Source of the DNA: Arenicola marina
Lineage: Eukaryota > Annelida > Polychaeta > Arenicolidae
Length of the DNA stretch: 64,000 bases
NCBI GenBank assembly: GCA_964019135.1
Contig: OZ025260.1
Span: forward strand, 30,932,254-30,996,253
Direction: 5' to 3'
Made by a program: the position numbers and the translations under genes. The notes below the pieces were generated by a model, which made no database searches, had not been told where the DNA came from, and was given only the letters and a program-made list of their open reading frames with translations. Shown one piece after another: positions 1-12,730 of the stretch; the stretch's first letter is position 1, and each line of letters starts with the position of its first letter.

Positions 1-325
1 TAAAGTCTTGCATCATGAATTAATTGATGGTTATTTACATTTGTTTGGCATGTTTCCTCCCGTTAAGTCTGTTAAGCAGTTTGTCATGCAGTCTTCCTTT
101 CCATACAACCGGACATTTCTCTTTGCGTGCATTAATTGATCATATTATTATTATGCAAAAATAATATAAATATGTCTAGAAGACGATTATGACTTGGTAT
201 TCAGTTACATGTACTATACGTACTAACAAAGTGTTTTATCAATATATTTAGGCCCGTCACAATAACAAATAGTCTGTGGTTAGAAGGGTTGGTTAACAGC
301 GGTTACAAAAGGTAAAAAGGGGATG
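1..325. other. Gene-free flank left of the first satellite
   Basis: AT-rich single-copy-looking DNA. I see no open frame of note, no tRNA-like box and no repeat here. Confidence 0.5.
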
Positions 326-1807
326 CGGGGTTGGCTTGCGGTGGGCACGGGGTGGGCTTGCGGTGGGTACGGGGTGGGCTTGCGGTGGGTACGGGGTGGG
401 CTTGCGGTGGGTACGGGTGGGCTTGCGGTGGGTACGGGGTGGGCTTGCGGTGGGCACGGGGTGGGCTTGCGGTGGGTACGGGGTGGGCTTGCGGTGGGCA
501 CGGGGTGGGCTTGCGGTGGGTACGGGGTGGGCTTGCGGTGGGTACGGGGTGGGCTTGCGGTGGGTACGGGGTGGGATTGCGGTGGGTACGGGTGGGCTTG
601 CGGTGGGTACGGGGTGGGCTTGCGGTGGGCACGGGGTGGGCTTGCGGTGGGTACGGGTGGGCTTGCGGTGGGTACGGGTGGGCTTGCGGTGGGTACGGGT
701 GGGCTTGCGGTGGGTACGGGGTGGGCTTGCGGTGGGTACGGGTGGGCTTGCGGTGGGTACGGGGTGGGCTTGCGGTGGGCACGGGGTGGGCTTGCGGTGG
801 GTACGGGGTTGGCTTGCGGTGGGTACGGGGTGGGCTTGCGGTGGGTACGGGTGGGCTTGCGGTGGGTACGGGGTGGGCTTGCGGTGGGCACGGGGTGGGC
901 TTGCGGTGGGTACGGGGTGGGCTTGCGGTGGGCACGGGGTGGGCTTGCGGTGGGTACGGGGTGGGCTTGCGGTGGGTACGGGTGGGCTTGCGGTGGGCAC
1001 GGGGTGGGCTTGCGGTGGGTACGGGGTTGGCTTGCGGTGGGTACGGGGTGGGATTGCGGTGGGCACGGGGTGGGCTTGCGGTGGGTACGGGGTGGGATTG
1101 CGGTGGGTACGGGTGGGCTTGCGGTGGGTACGGGGTGGGCTTGCGGTGGGCACGGGGTGGGCTTGCGGTGGGTACGGGTGGGCTTGCGGTGGGTACGGGT
1201 GGGCTTGCGGTGGGTACGGGTGGGCTTGCGGTGGGTACGGGGTGGGCTTGCGGTGGGTACGGGTGGGCTTGCGGTGGGTACGGGGTGGGCTTGCGGTGGG
1301 CACGGGGTGGGCTTGCGGTGGGTACGGGGTTGGCTTGCGGTGGGTACGGGGTGGGCTTGCGGTGGGTACGGGTGGGCTTGCGGTGGGTACGGGGTGGGCT
1401 TGCGGTGGGCACGGGGTGGGCTTGCGGTGGGTACGGGGTGGGCTTGCGGTGGGCACGGGGTGGGCTTGCGGTGGGTACGGGGTGGGCTTGCGGTGGGTAC
1501 GGGTGGGCTTGCGGTGGGCACGGGGTGGGCTTGCGGTGGGTACGGGGTTGGCTTGCGGTGGGTACGGGGTGGGATTGCGGTGGGCACGGGGTGGGCTTGC
1601 GGTGGGTACGGGGTGGGCTTGCGGTGGGTACGGGGTGGGCTTGTGGTGGGTACGGGGTGGGCTTGCGGTGGGCACGGGGTGGGCTTGCGGTGGGTACGGG
1701 TGGGCTTGCGGTGGGTACGGGTGGGCTTGCGGTGGGTACGGGGTGGGCTTGCGGTGGGTACAGGGTTGGCTTGCGGTGGGCACGGGGTGGGCTTGCGGTG
1801 GGTACGC
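326..1807 (+). repeat. G-rich 21/22-bp minisatellite
   Basis: About 68 head-to-tail copies of a 21- or 22-bp unit built around GGGCTTGCGGTGGGTACGGG. The two lengths differ by one G in the run before GTGGG, and a common variant has GGGCACGG in place of GGGTACGG. Each unit carries several G-runs of three or four on the + strand, so the array could form G-quadruplexes. Because the unit lacks stop codons, frames of 500-545 codons are open on both strands. They encode only Gly/Trp/Arg-rich or Pro/His/Thr-rich repetition and are not genes. Confidence 0.97.
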
Positions 1808-4776
1808 GCCATCCAAACAGCCTCGGAAGCATATTTCATTACTATCTTAATATTTTCCTAATTTTCCTAATTGGATTATCATCACCGATTGATTGCAGAC
1901 ATCTTACGCAAAGCCTGTGTATACTTATATGCTTCAACTCCGGTTGCAATACGAAAGTTTCACAGTAGACAGAATCTGTTAACAGCAGCGGCGTAATGAC
2001 ATACAAATATCAGTCCAAGTACCAGAGGTAATATAATCATCACTTTCCGCGTATTCCAACCGCTACATGAAATAGGTGTACAATACGAATATGCAGGATA
2101 AATATAGAAATGGATCCCCGGTCGTTATAAAGGCATATCCAAATGTATTGGCTTATCCAAACTTAACTTAGTTTTTTAAGCTATTTGAACAGTTGTATCC
2201 CGCCCAAGTCGTGCCATGATCTAAAATGGTAAAATGTGAATGGTCTTTAGTTTAAGTGTACTATGCATGTTTTTGTTATTAGGAGGAAATAACTGTTCGA
2301 ATAGCTTTAACGGTCCTTTCAAATATTGATATAATGACACGGGTGTTTAGAAGTAAGCGATGCGAAATGTGATTCAGAAATACGGCCAGATCGCTATTAT
2401 ACATGGGGGGCGGGGTGGGGGGGAGGGGGCAAGGGGGAGTCGTGTTCCCAGATCACGAAGAATAATTTTGTTATATGCCAGGTCACGAGGAATTGAAAAG
2501 AGAACTCCCCGCATGCAAAGGAAGGGGCGGATACATATAATTTGACGATTTCCCGATTCACGTTTATTTCATATCAAACTTCGCAGTTCACGAGTAATGA
2601 AAATGCTTGATCACGACGGTCGTCTAATTACCCAGTCCCAGTTTAAAAAAAATTATTTTCCTCATTCCCAGCTCTCTGTGAAATAAAAAGCCCTTCCCCG
2701 AGGAACGGAAATACCCTGCCCCCCCCCCCCCATAAATGAGTAGGCCCGTGATCATAGGTGTCTATCATAAATATCTGTGAATATATATTTATATCATATA
2801 TTCCTGGATACATATTTCTATCATATATATATATCGGTGAATATATATTTATATCATATATATCCATGACTATATATATACATATTAATATAAGTCTATC
2901 ACAATTCGAACATAATATATGCATCGTGATTGAGCAGCATGAAAGGCTGTGCAATTAGGCTAAAGCTATAGCAAGAAACTAATTTCACTAATGCTACACT
3001 ATGTTTTGGACCGATCTATAAATTGTCATTAATTGCATGTAGCGACTGCTTTTTAGGTCGATTACCGGTCTTTACGGCAAGTTATATTTGGTTGCCAGCT
3101 ATACGCATTTGTCAGTTTATGTTATTATTCACCTTCATGCCCAGACTATCAATGCCTGTCTATTTACGACTTTGATACATTACGGCATTGGCGACATTTT
3201 TACCAACGGTCGCAAATTCTCAATTTAAACCGCTTATCTGTTGTCTACCATGGATCAGTGTCCCGTAACTTCCGCGTGTGTATGTTGGCATTCGTTGGCA
3301 ATTTACGCTGGCACTCACTACTTTTCTGTCAAATACGATATGAAACCATCAGCACATGGCTCTTCGCTTGGGGGTGGCAACAAGTAAATTCGAAAGTTGA
3401 AAAAGAGAGCTCTATTATTTGACGGTGTCCCAGTGAAATGGTATACCGCCCGAGATGGTCTGTCAAACAGTTTGATAGTACCTAAATATGCTGATGTCTC
3501 ATATTATGCCATGGGCTCCATACAAATTATATTTTATTTAAGTATTGCCGAACACTAATGTTACCATTCTAGCAGGGTGCATTATTTGCTTTTGACCGAT
3601 GAATCGTTCTCAAATAAATAATAATAATTTATGATGGGGTGAATTAATATTGAATATACTAGATGAATTTTTTTCTGAAAACCGTGCACCGTCCAAACAC
3701 ACATCTATAATTCTAATTGACTCTGCGACAAAAACGTTGTTAAACCCTAAATATATGGCGTGAATTAGCAGATGTAATTGGCATAGTGACCACTGTTTAT
3801 TGTTCTTCATTGAACATTTTGTTGGAATAGTGATCACTGTTTATTGTTCTTCCTTGGACATTTTGTTGCCGTCGTCCATCAAATTAAAAATATGATGTCT
3901 TCCGACTCTTATGGTGCTAACCAGTTCCATCGATAAATCAATGAGATCCCCAGACGTGTAGTAATAACAAGTTAAACATCTTAAGCAGATTAAAAGGTCA
4001 CTCTTATACTCGGATTCTTCTTTCATTTATTTTGAATTAAACTGTAGGTGAAATACACGGATATAGAAAACAGCGTCTGTCTATCTGGTGGAAGCAGTAT
4101 CAATAACAATCTCAAGTTACGTTCTGCCAGATAAGATAGAGCCACAAATAACAAAAATAAACTAGCAGCCCGTAGAAAACGACAAATCTCCTAAGGTATT
4201 TTAATATCTCATAATACGAAATTGTCATTGCTTCTCCTGCGTGGAGAAATTGTAGTATGTAAGTATGTAACACACCTTGTGTCTGAACATAACACCATGT
4301 ACACATTTATCAAGTAGATAGACAGATGTTTATTTATTATAGTCACATGGTACGTTACAACATGAAAAGAACAACATAACAGGAAACAAGTACCCAGCCC
4401 TCTTTGGGCTTATCAGTCACTTTTAAAGAATTTAATTCTTATATAAAAGTGAGTACATTTACAAATACGTTTACCAAAAGTCGGACTGGTGTCGATTTCA
4501 AATGTAAAGGATGCTTTTGCGTCGTAACCATGCTTTCTTAGCAAAGACAGTAAGCGGTTTCCGTAAATACTACATAATATAACAACATTTTTCAATACAT
4601 GTCAATGATCGAAAACTGGAAGAACAAGTTTTTGCCGCACTAAACAGAAAGAACCTTTCGGCAGAATTTATAAAGTAACACTAGGATTGGACATAATTAT
4701 ATACATCCAACGACGCCTGTTGTGTGTAAATAATTGTAACATATATCGGATGTATACAAAATTACATGCCTGTTCA
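1808..4776. other. Gene-free region with simple repeats
   Basis: No credible coding exon. It holds a G-rich patch near 2405-2435, a run of C at about 2719-2731 and an AT-rich stretch of repeated ATATATATTTATATC-like motifs at about 2760-2890. It also holds a short direct duplication listed separately. Confidence 0.5.
3782..3873. repeat. Tandem duplication of about 47 bp
   Basis: Two adjacent near-identical copies, each with the core GATCACTGTTTATTGTTCTT (GACCACT in the first copy) followed by a TGGACATTTTGTTG-like end. It looks like a simple local duplication; no gene overlaps it convincingly. Confidence 0.7.
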
Positions 4777-4961
4777 TATAATATAAAATATATTGAATAT
4801 AATATAAAATATATTGAATATAATATAAAATATATTGAATATAATATAAAATATATTGAATATAATATAAAATATATTGAATATAATATAAAATATATTG
4901 AATATGATATAAAATATATTGAATATAATATAAAATATATTGAATATAATATAAAATATAT
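4777..4961 (+). repeat. AT-rich 21-bp tandem repeat
   Basis: Nearly nine copies of a 21-bp unit containing AATATAAAATATATTGAAT, almost identical to each other apart from one A-to-G variant near 4906. The unit length is a multiple of three, so short open frames run through it on both strands. They encode only Ile/Tyr/Lys-rich repetition and are not genes. Confidence 0.95.
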
Positions 4962-6542
4962 CTTCATTGCACCATGTTATGATCTATATGGCAACATTGT
5001 CGTACCGTGGTTCACCGAAGTTCCCATGTCTAAACGCAAGTATATGCCCCAAGCAACAAACAGATACAGGTGTCAACTCCTGGGCGTTCATGTATTGGCA
5101 TAATATTATCATATCATGGAATAAGCATAATGTAATATGGCGACACCAGCCTTATGATCATCAAATAGTACAATTGCTGACGAATTAGAGCCGTTACTGC
5201 TCCTCTATGGCCAGAACCACACACTGATTATTTGAAGTATGTATAAGATAAACACATAACAGCATTTTTTTGTAAAAATATAGTATACGCTTTGTAAATG
5301 ACCCCTAGATTGTCTTCGCTGCGTGTGACGCACTCTCAGATCATCTTCTTCTCTTTGTCGTTAAATAAAAAGATCATTGACATGCACTAACCAAGTCGAT
5401 TCATGTATAAGTGCTCACCTTCTACCCATGTCGGCAAAACTTTGCAGCTTTTCACCCTAGTTGACTGACATATGGATATATGTTATATGCTGCCATCCCA
5501 TCGGCCAGGGCGCAAGAAGACAGTCATGTGACTGATCACGTGGTAATTATAATAAATAGCGATACCGGGCCCCTAGTTAAGCCATCGCTACCAGTGTCAT
5601 CTGAACCGCTGAACGCGGATGGGAGATTGTTGCTTAGAGCTAATGAATGGAAGTGGTGCATCTCAACAATAAGAGAATTATTCACAAGAAGAAATTAACT
5701 GCTAATACGGGGTTCGGTTAGTGCTAATAGCTCGTTGACTAATCCTATTACAACTATAATCAGTCACGGATAGAAGAAAGATGCACAGATATATACTCAG
5801 CTTGAGGCTTCGTGTTTATGAAGGATGCTATCAGCTCTAAGTAAGTACACGTTTCACGGTATGCTTACCACTGGTACAAGGCGCAGGCACGAGTCGTTGT
5901 ATCGCATCACCAACTTTAACAGAGGTTTTGCATTTCTGCAGAAAATAGATTAGGCCGAAAACAGCTCTATGTTTGGCTTATCAATAAATCCGTTGCTCCA
6001 ACTTGATATTTAGCGCCGGATTCACTGATAAGCCACACGGAAAGGTCTTTTTTCTTCTACCAATTTGCACAATGACCTCGCATGCTGACCGTTTTGACAC
6101 TGTGGGGCACGAGTGCCGCAAAACCAGGGACAAAACGGTTATCACGGGAGATTAATAATTGGTTAATTACCGCCTGGCTTCGCCCAATGACGCGTTCCCG
6201 GTGTAGTTCTCACTATTAGGTTGGTTCCCGGCTTCCTCCGGTGACCATACTAATGTGGCAATCTTCATGGGGACGAATGGGTTGTTAACAAGGTTGCAGT
6301 AGATAATGTTAGATAAGCCTATTTAAGGCCTTCAACTGTGCCTCTTAAAATACAGGACGATGACACTTCCAACGTTAAGTTTCTGACAAATCATTGAATC
6401 AGGAGGAACACGATGGTTTCACATGTGTTATGAATTGCCCGATCTTGTGAACCAGAACAATGTAACAATATATGTGGTTGATGCCCAAAGCATGTAATCA
6501 TTTAAACTTTGATATGAAGTTAAAGGGTGGTAAAAGATAACA
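4962..6542. other. Gene-free region
   Basis: Mixed-composition DNA with only short open frames (the longest about 70 codons), none with a recognisable domain. No array or RNA gene was recognised. Confidence 0.45.
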
Positions 6543-6660
6543 TTTGGACATTGCATTATTATATATGGACATGGCCTTATATATTACATATGGACATGGC
6601 ATTATATATTATATATAGACGTGGCCTTATATATTATGTATGGACATGGAATTATAGTAC
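6543..6660 (+). repeat. AT-rich tandem repeat of about 26 bp
   Basis: Four to five degenerate copies of a unit containing ATGGACATGGCCTTATATAT. The copies differ at several positions, so the array is older or less homogenised than its neighbours. Confidence 0.85.
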
Positions 6661-8980
6661 AATACATTATAGTACAATGCGATGTAAAAAGCTGTGTTAT
6701 CCGTCATGCCGTCACCAATTTCCACCTGCAATATTTACTGATGAACTCAAAATATGGCTTTCCACGCTATAATGGTTTGGAAAAACTGTTGCTTAAAAAA
6801 TAAAAACTGGGCATATTATCGCGCCTTGTTAACGGGTTGACTGCATTAAAATTTGTATCAATATTTCATATACACATTGAGTTGTGTGCGAAATGGTAGT
6901 ATTGCCCGTATTTTGATGACGTAGTGCACATGAGTGCCACGTGCTCTCACATATATCTGTAACACTAGACTAATCAACATACATCTATTACTATACATAT
7001 TATGTCATTATATATATATACACTAACGTAAACTTACACTCAGTAGACTTTTTTTTCTGAATTATGGCCCTTTTGGTTGTGATACCAGTTCCAATTAGTC
7101 TGGGCAGTCGTATATATTGCTTACAATGGCAAAGCAGACTCAGAAGTTAATATATCTAAAGTTAATTGGCCAGAACTGAGCGCTACGGTGTTTATCAACT
7201 TTGTGTTAGCATCAGATTCTTAGGAACCGACACACTTTTTTGCCGCTTTAATTATTTAGCCTCAGGTAGTGCACCAAACAATTATTCAAACACTCGTCCG
7301 TATGCTCGAAATATGTAATATTATCATTATACATGCATAGGCATATATCTTTATTACACATCTTAGACAGTGAGCCCATTGAAGCAAATATAAACATATT
7401 ATGAAGCTGCGATGTCTTGCCTCTTGTACATCGAACATAAACAAGAGACTACCTTAATTAACATTGATCGTCTTCGAACTGTTGCTAAATGTATCTTTCG
7501 CAAGGAATCCGCCTCCATCATGTTACTGACGCAATGTCGTTCTTCCTCGTCGAGATGATTCCATCAGTACAACATGATTCGACCTTTATACTTGTGTCCT
7601 TGCTGACTGACTAGCTCTAAGACTGGGGTTTTTAAGAGTATAGGAGCGCTAAGCCGTGCTACCCCCCCCCCCCCCCCCTTGGTCCATCTTCCATTTTAGA
7701 ACCGACGAAATGGTTTTATTATAGCACAATATTAGCCGTGAGTCATACGTGAGCCATGTGGATTGGCGATAATCGGGAGTTTCATTGGGGCGCCGACTGC
7801 CGTATAAGTCGCATGGAACAGCAGTAGCTGTCTGGTGAAATTCTGGAATGACTCCTTCATGTGTGACAATAGTTTGTCCTCTGGATGAATGATTTTCAAT
7901 GATATCTGGTCAGAAGGGGGCTGCATTTTATTGCATGCGGTGTACGTTAAGCATTAAAATGAAATGAAATTGTTGTTATGACGTCATGCTATTGTCTTAA
8001 CTGTAGGCTGCATTGATTTTCAAGAATTGTTATTGATTTGGGAAATTGAGATTGACTTAATGAGACAAAAAACTATTTCCAGTTGAACAATAGTCCTTCT
8101 GTGTTGACGGTTACGAAATCGACAATGGCATTAAAATGCTACTGATGAGCAATGGTTGGTTGGCATTCGCCCGTCTGCGAAAGACGATGGATTTGCAGTT
8201 TTGGTTTTCGTTTAAATAACGTTAGTAAGATTTGCTTCGCGGCATTTGTGTTTATGACGGGATCTGTGACCGACAGAGCTTGCCGCAGTCGTCGCATCGA
8301 TGACCTGTCGCTGATTATTACTCACCGGATGCCCAAATCGGCGTTTCAATTCCAGTTTCTCAAGCCAGAGACTGTCGTAGTGGGCCACTTCTCTCTCCCC
8401 CATCGTGAGCAATAGGTGTCTGAATTACGTCACTGCCACTACGAACTAGAACCTTGATGACCGATCAATTGTTCTCGCGTAATTGTTAGATTGTATTGGC
8501 TCTTTATGCCGAGTTAAACGTACTGAGGTTTGCATAACGAAATGTGCCGGCAATCTAAAACAAATCGATGTACATTTCTCTTCGAAACAAAAATAGAGCA
8601 TTGGAACTATATATAAATTCTGAAATTTATTCTTACACAAAAATACATACCGCTTTGTTACACTTTTCCACCTGAGAACCTAACCTAACCTGTCAAGCTC
8701 CCCGCACGGTGGCGCTACGCAAGCTCCGCTTTTACTACTGCTGTCGGCCCAGGGGCAAATTTCAAGCTTCTTGAAAAACGGTCATATCAGCTGTAATTTC
8801 TTGCAACATTATAATTTTCAAGAATAAAACATAAAAATAACGAGCTCTGTGTATTTAATACGGCAGAAAACATATAATTTGTAAAAATGCGCTGTGCAAT
8901 TGTCCTATCAATTGGCGCAGCGCCGCCCTGGCGAGCGAGTATAAAAATGCATTGCGGAAGTAGGCGACAACAGAGATATA
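6661..8980. other. Gene-free region
   Basis: No credible exon. It contains a run of C at about 7662-7678. A stretch near 8655-8700 resembles a CTTTTCCACATGA-like motif seen again near 18660 and 31900 and may be part of a dispersed element. Short open frames up to about 87 codons have no recognisable content. Confidence 0.4.
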
Positions 8981-8984
8981 ATGG

Positions 8985-9125
8985 AGCCCTAGCGGAGTGA
9001 GCCGAAGGCAGAGAGTGCTTGTAAGGAGTTGCCCCCGAGGACATGGCTCCACTCTCCCTCCCTTCTCCTATTGAAGCGATATGACAAAAAGTGGTTAAAG
9101 CGTCCTGAATATATACAAACAACCT
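8985..9125 (+). mobile_element. SINE fragment (body/tail, head missing)
   Basis: This stretch matches the body of the tRNA-derived SINE at 17195-17433. Shared landmarks are GGACATGGC, CCACTCT, the GCGATATGAC block, TGGTTAAAGCGTCCTGAATA and the tail ACAAACAACC. The tRNA-like head with internal promoter boxes is absent, so this is a truncated, non-autonomous copy on the + strand. Confidence 0.8.
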
Positions 9126-11575
9126 TCTCAGAAACTAACATTCCCATTGGCATTAGCCGTATGTGTCGCATGATTCGTTTTGGTTCGTGACTGAGTTAAC
9201 TCTCACATCCCATGGAGCTAGCATCGGTATTTCAGAATGGGCCACTGGATAATCTTGGTTCTGAGCACTTTTGCGTGACCAACATCTCAAGAACGTTCCT
9301 CTCAACAAAATAATCATATATACTTAAACAATTAAGCACGATAAATCGTCTCTTGGTGGTTTCGGCTTCTTGCTATTTAGTTAATGGTCTGATCGGTGTG
9401 CAGCGTGGAAGGGCGCTATGTATTGGTATACCTAGTGAGCCTCTTAATACTCCCACTTAATACTTAGACCCTGTTAGTACAACGACATGGCTCGCGTTTC
9501 TGTATCTAATATTATTGAGAAGTGACTATGCAAAAAATGATTATTATCTAATTGGTCAATGCTATATATATATTTGTGTATGCGTGTGTATGGAGGTGAG
9601 GGTGGGTGCTGGATGTGGGTGCTGGGTGTGGGTGGGGGGTGGGGTTTGGGGTCGTACATGTGTGGGGTCTGTACGGGGTCGTGGTCTTGGGAAATCGGAC
9701 CGGTTTGCCCGGACACATGGAGGAGGCATTGATCTAGGTGTTTGCCCAACACTTAGCGAACGGGGAGCACTGATAGTGTCAACTGTATCCAACAATGGAT
9801 ATCTTCATGCCCCCGAGCCGTGTGCGGATCTCAAGATAAACTCTATCAAGCCTATAGTCTGATGGGCTTATCATTGGAGGCCGCCGACGGCATGTTATGG
9901 CGTTAGCGTAGGGCAACTAGCTGTGCTGTGGGGGTAGGTTGTCAAAGAATATATCAGGGTACGGGCGGGGGGGGGGGGGGGGGGGGAAGGAGGAAGTGAG
10001 GGGTAGTGGTCTGGGTAAATGGTGGGAGGAAATGTCATTTTAGACCGAAGAACCGATTGATCCTTTCACTTTCCTTGCATCACAAACACGTTGTGGTATC
10101 ACGCCTCATACACTACTAACTTAGCCATATTGGAAACTATTTGCATGTTATACTTCCTAGTTTTGCCCCAGGGCGCAATGAACTTGTCTGATATCAATAT
10201 TGATTGTAGGCTGTCGGTTTTATTGACATATGGTATACTAAACATCACTCATCGTTTCAAACGCGACAAAACTGTCACAAATACGAAAGGGAAGGGGTAG
10301 TAAGGAACCTATGGAAGGGGGTTGGGTGATGGGCAATAGATTAATGATGTCACTACACGCCTACTGAACATCGCCACCAATGGACAACTGTGCATGTACC
10401 ATATCGTGTTTTTTGGTAGTTGAGACCGTGCTTATAGGGGCGAATTAAAGAGGTTAGCCCATTAATTAACCCATCCCCCTCCCCCCCGCCATCCCCCACC
10501 GCCATCTCCCGCCCCACCCCTCTACCCTCTTCTACTAGTGGGGACCCCTGGGGTCAACAATTGCTATCAGCCAGGCAGACGGACGGACGCACAGATGATC
10601 GACCGCAGACCATCAGACACGACTCTCGCTGGCCGGGGAACCGGTGGTGCCACCTCTCGAGACGCCGAGACACCATTCATATATAAACCAGCGCGGAATA
10701 GCGGATGGCATGAATTAATGTCTCGAACTTGTGGAAATCGAAAGGCCTTGCAAGCAAAAGTGTTAACCCTTATAGAGGCACCTATCGCGTGTCTGGGAAT
10801 ATGACTGGCTCTACACCTGACCTGGGATAAGGGTCAAGTTGTCTGCCAGACATTCGACAATGGGACTTCTCGCACACTCTGTGAATGCCAATGATATCTC
10901 CTGGCCAGGGTGCTGAACACAACCGGCTCGAAGATCATTGCTAGGTTAGTATCACACTTCATGTGTAGTCCTTGACATTACATCACAGCATGGTTACGAT
11001 TGCTGAGGTTATCATAGTATTGTGAAGAGCAGCTTTACTAACAGTCAACTTTGCCCCGGTCACTTACAGGACAGCGTTGAGAGCGGGCAAGCTTTTTTCG
11101 ACGAAATACAAACCTTGCCTTATAAACGAGACACAGTTGATGGGAATATGTAAGAATTAAAGCGCAGAAGTTGAATTCGAAGTCGTGTTCTTCATTTCAT
11201 GTACATGTATGCATTTCCGCATTATTATATAATATGATGTATTTTTCGGTAATTAACATTTGTGCATATATTATATGTATTGATGGACGTTAGTATCGTC
11301 ACGGCCTTACCGCATCTTATCTGATAATAAATATATCTTATCATATGATACCGATTGGGGGAAATATGGTGCCTTCTCTGGTAAATATTGAAGCTTCATT
11401 ACACCACTATGACACCCCTTTGGTGTCCGAACCACTGTGACTAACTTCTCTCAAGGCGCGAGATAAGTGATTTGTTTTGTGCGTGCATTGGTGTGGAGTG
11501 CTTCAAGGAGTGTTGGAAGTTTTAGCACTAACTGCGGTCCCAATACTCAAAGCGATCCAGGTAATCATAGTCATT
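9126..11575. other. Gene-free region
   Basis: No credible exon. There is a GT-rich patch (about 9570-9670), a G homopolymer of about 19 nt (about 9968-9986) and a C-rich patch (10470-10530). The open frames here lack any recognisable domain. Confidence 0.4.
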
Positions 11576-11584
11576 CAGACGCCT

Positions 11585-11770
11585 GTGAGCCGCCTTGGTC
11601 GAGAGGCAGCGTACCCGACGGCAGACCCTGGTCGCTGGTTCGCACCCCGCCTGTACGTGTCTGGCCACGTGGTATCTTATCATGTCATCGTCACAGAGTT
11701 TTTCATGGCCTGGTTTAGGCCATGTGTTCACAAATGTGTCTCAAAACATCAATTCATCAATATCCGGAAG
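11585..11770 (+). mobile_element. tRNA-derived SINE-like element
   Basis: The head looks like a degenerate tRNA. An A-box-like TTGGTCGAGAGG is followed about 45 nt later by a B-box GGTTCGCACCC at 11637-11647, then by an unrelated body. It does not fold into a convincing functional tRNA because no paired acceptor stem is visible, so a retroposed SINE is the better call. Family and 3' end are uncertain. Confidence 0.55.
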
Positions 11771-12415
11771 TGATCCGCAAGGTGACGGTGGTTGGGGTGG
11801 GGGGTGAGGGAGTGCGTGTGTGTGCGGGGTATCGGGGTAACGGGGCTGACGTCACGAGGGTGCGGCCGGGGAACATGCAACGGGTGAACAGGGGGTGGGG
11901 GAGGGTGTTTGCATGAGGATATGGTGTGGATGGACGAGGAAGGGGGTGGGGGGGGGGGCGTTGATGGCGATAGAGGACTATGCGAAGTCATAATGTCATG
12001 TACCGCCTGCTCGTTATCTGGCCAGCAACTGCTTGATAACTTGTCATATGGCATACAAGTCATTTGTCAAAGTCCACCGAACGTGTTTCTCTTTGCGTGT
12101 GTGTGTGTGGGGGGGGGGGGGGGGGGGGTGACGTGGAGGGGGGGGGGGGAGAGAGGGGAGAGGATCTGTCTGTGTGTCTGTGTGCCTTGTGCCAGCCCTC
12201 CGGCTTATCAGTGTCCGGGATGTCACGGCCTGATTAGACCCAGGGCCAAGCGGTGAGGCCCTGTGATGGGTGGGCGGGCGGGGCGGGAGTCGGGGAGGGA
12301 GGGGGCGGGGGGGGGGGGGGCGGGGGGGGGCGAATCGGTTGAGAGGACGGGGAAGGAAAGGAGGGGGGCGTGGCAGGGTGTGACCAACTGGGCGTCGGTA
12401 GAGACAGCATGGAAG
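11771..12415. other. G-rich gene-free region
   Basis: Strongly G-rich on the + strand, with G homopolymers at about 11949-11958, 12109-12128 and 12310-12330 separated by GT-rich stretches. The complementary frames encode only Pro/Ser-rich low complexity. Confidence 0.6.
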
Positions 12416-12730
12416 GGAGGGGCGAGCAGGGGAATAGGGGAAGGAGGAGGGAGGGGCGAGCAGGGAATGGGGCAAGGGGGAGGGAGGGGCGAGCAGGGAA
12501 TTGGGGCAAGGGGGAGGGAGGGGCGAGCAGGGGGGTGGGGGAAGTGGGAGGGAGGGGCGAGCAGGGGGATGGGGGAAGAAGGAGGGAGGGGCGAGCAGGG
12601 GAGTGGGGGAAGGTGGAGGGAGGGGCGAGCAGGGGAGTGGGGGAAGGTGGAGGGAGGGGCGAGCAGGGGATGGGCGAAGGTGGAGGGAGGGGCGAGCAGG
12701 GGGATGGGGGAAGGGGGAGGGAGGAGAGGA
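12416..12730 (+). repeat. G-rich minisatellite of 33-35 bp
   Basis: About nine copies of a unit containing GGAGGGAGGGGCGAGCAGGG followed by a variable GGGGAAG-type spacer. Spacing between successive GGCGAGCAGG motifs is 33-35 bp. Pro- or Gly-rich open frames across it are artefacts of the repeat. Confidence 0.9.

Noticed and set aside
280-1968. Six overlapping open frames of about 500-545 codons
   Set aside because: They follow the 21/22-bp repeat in every frame and both strands; composition is pure unit translation with no domain.
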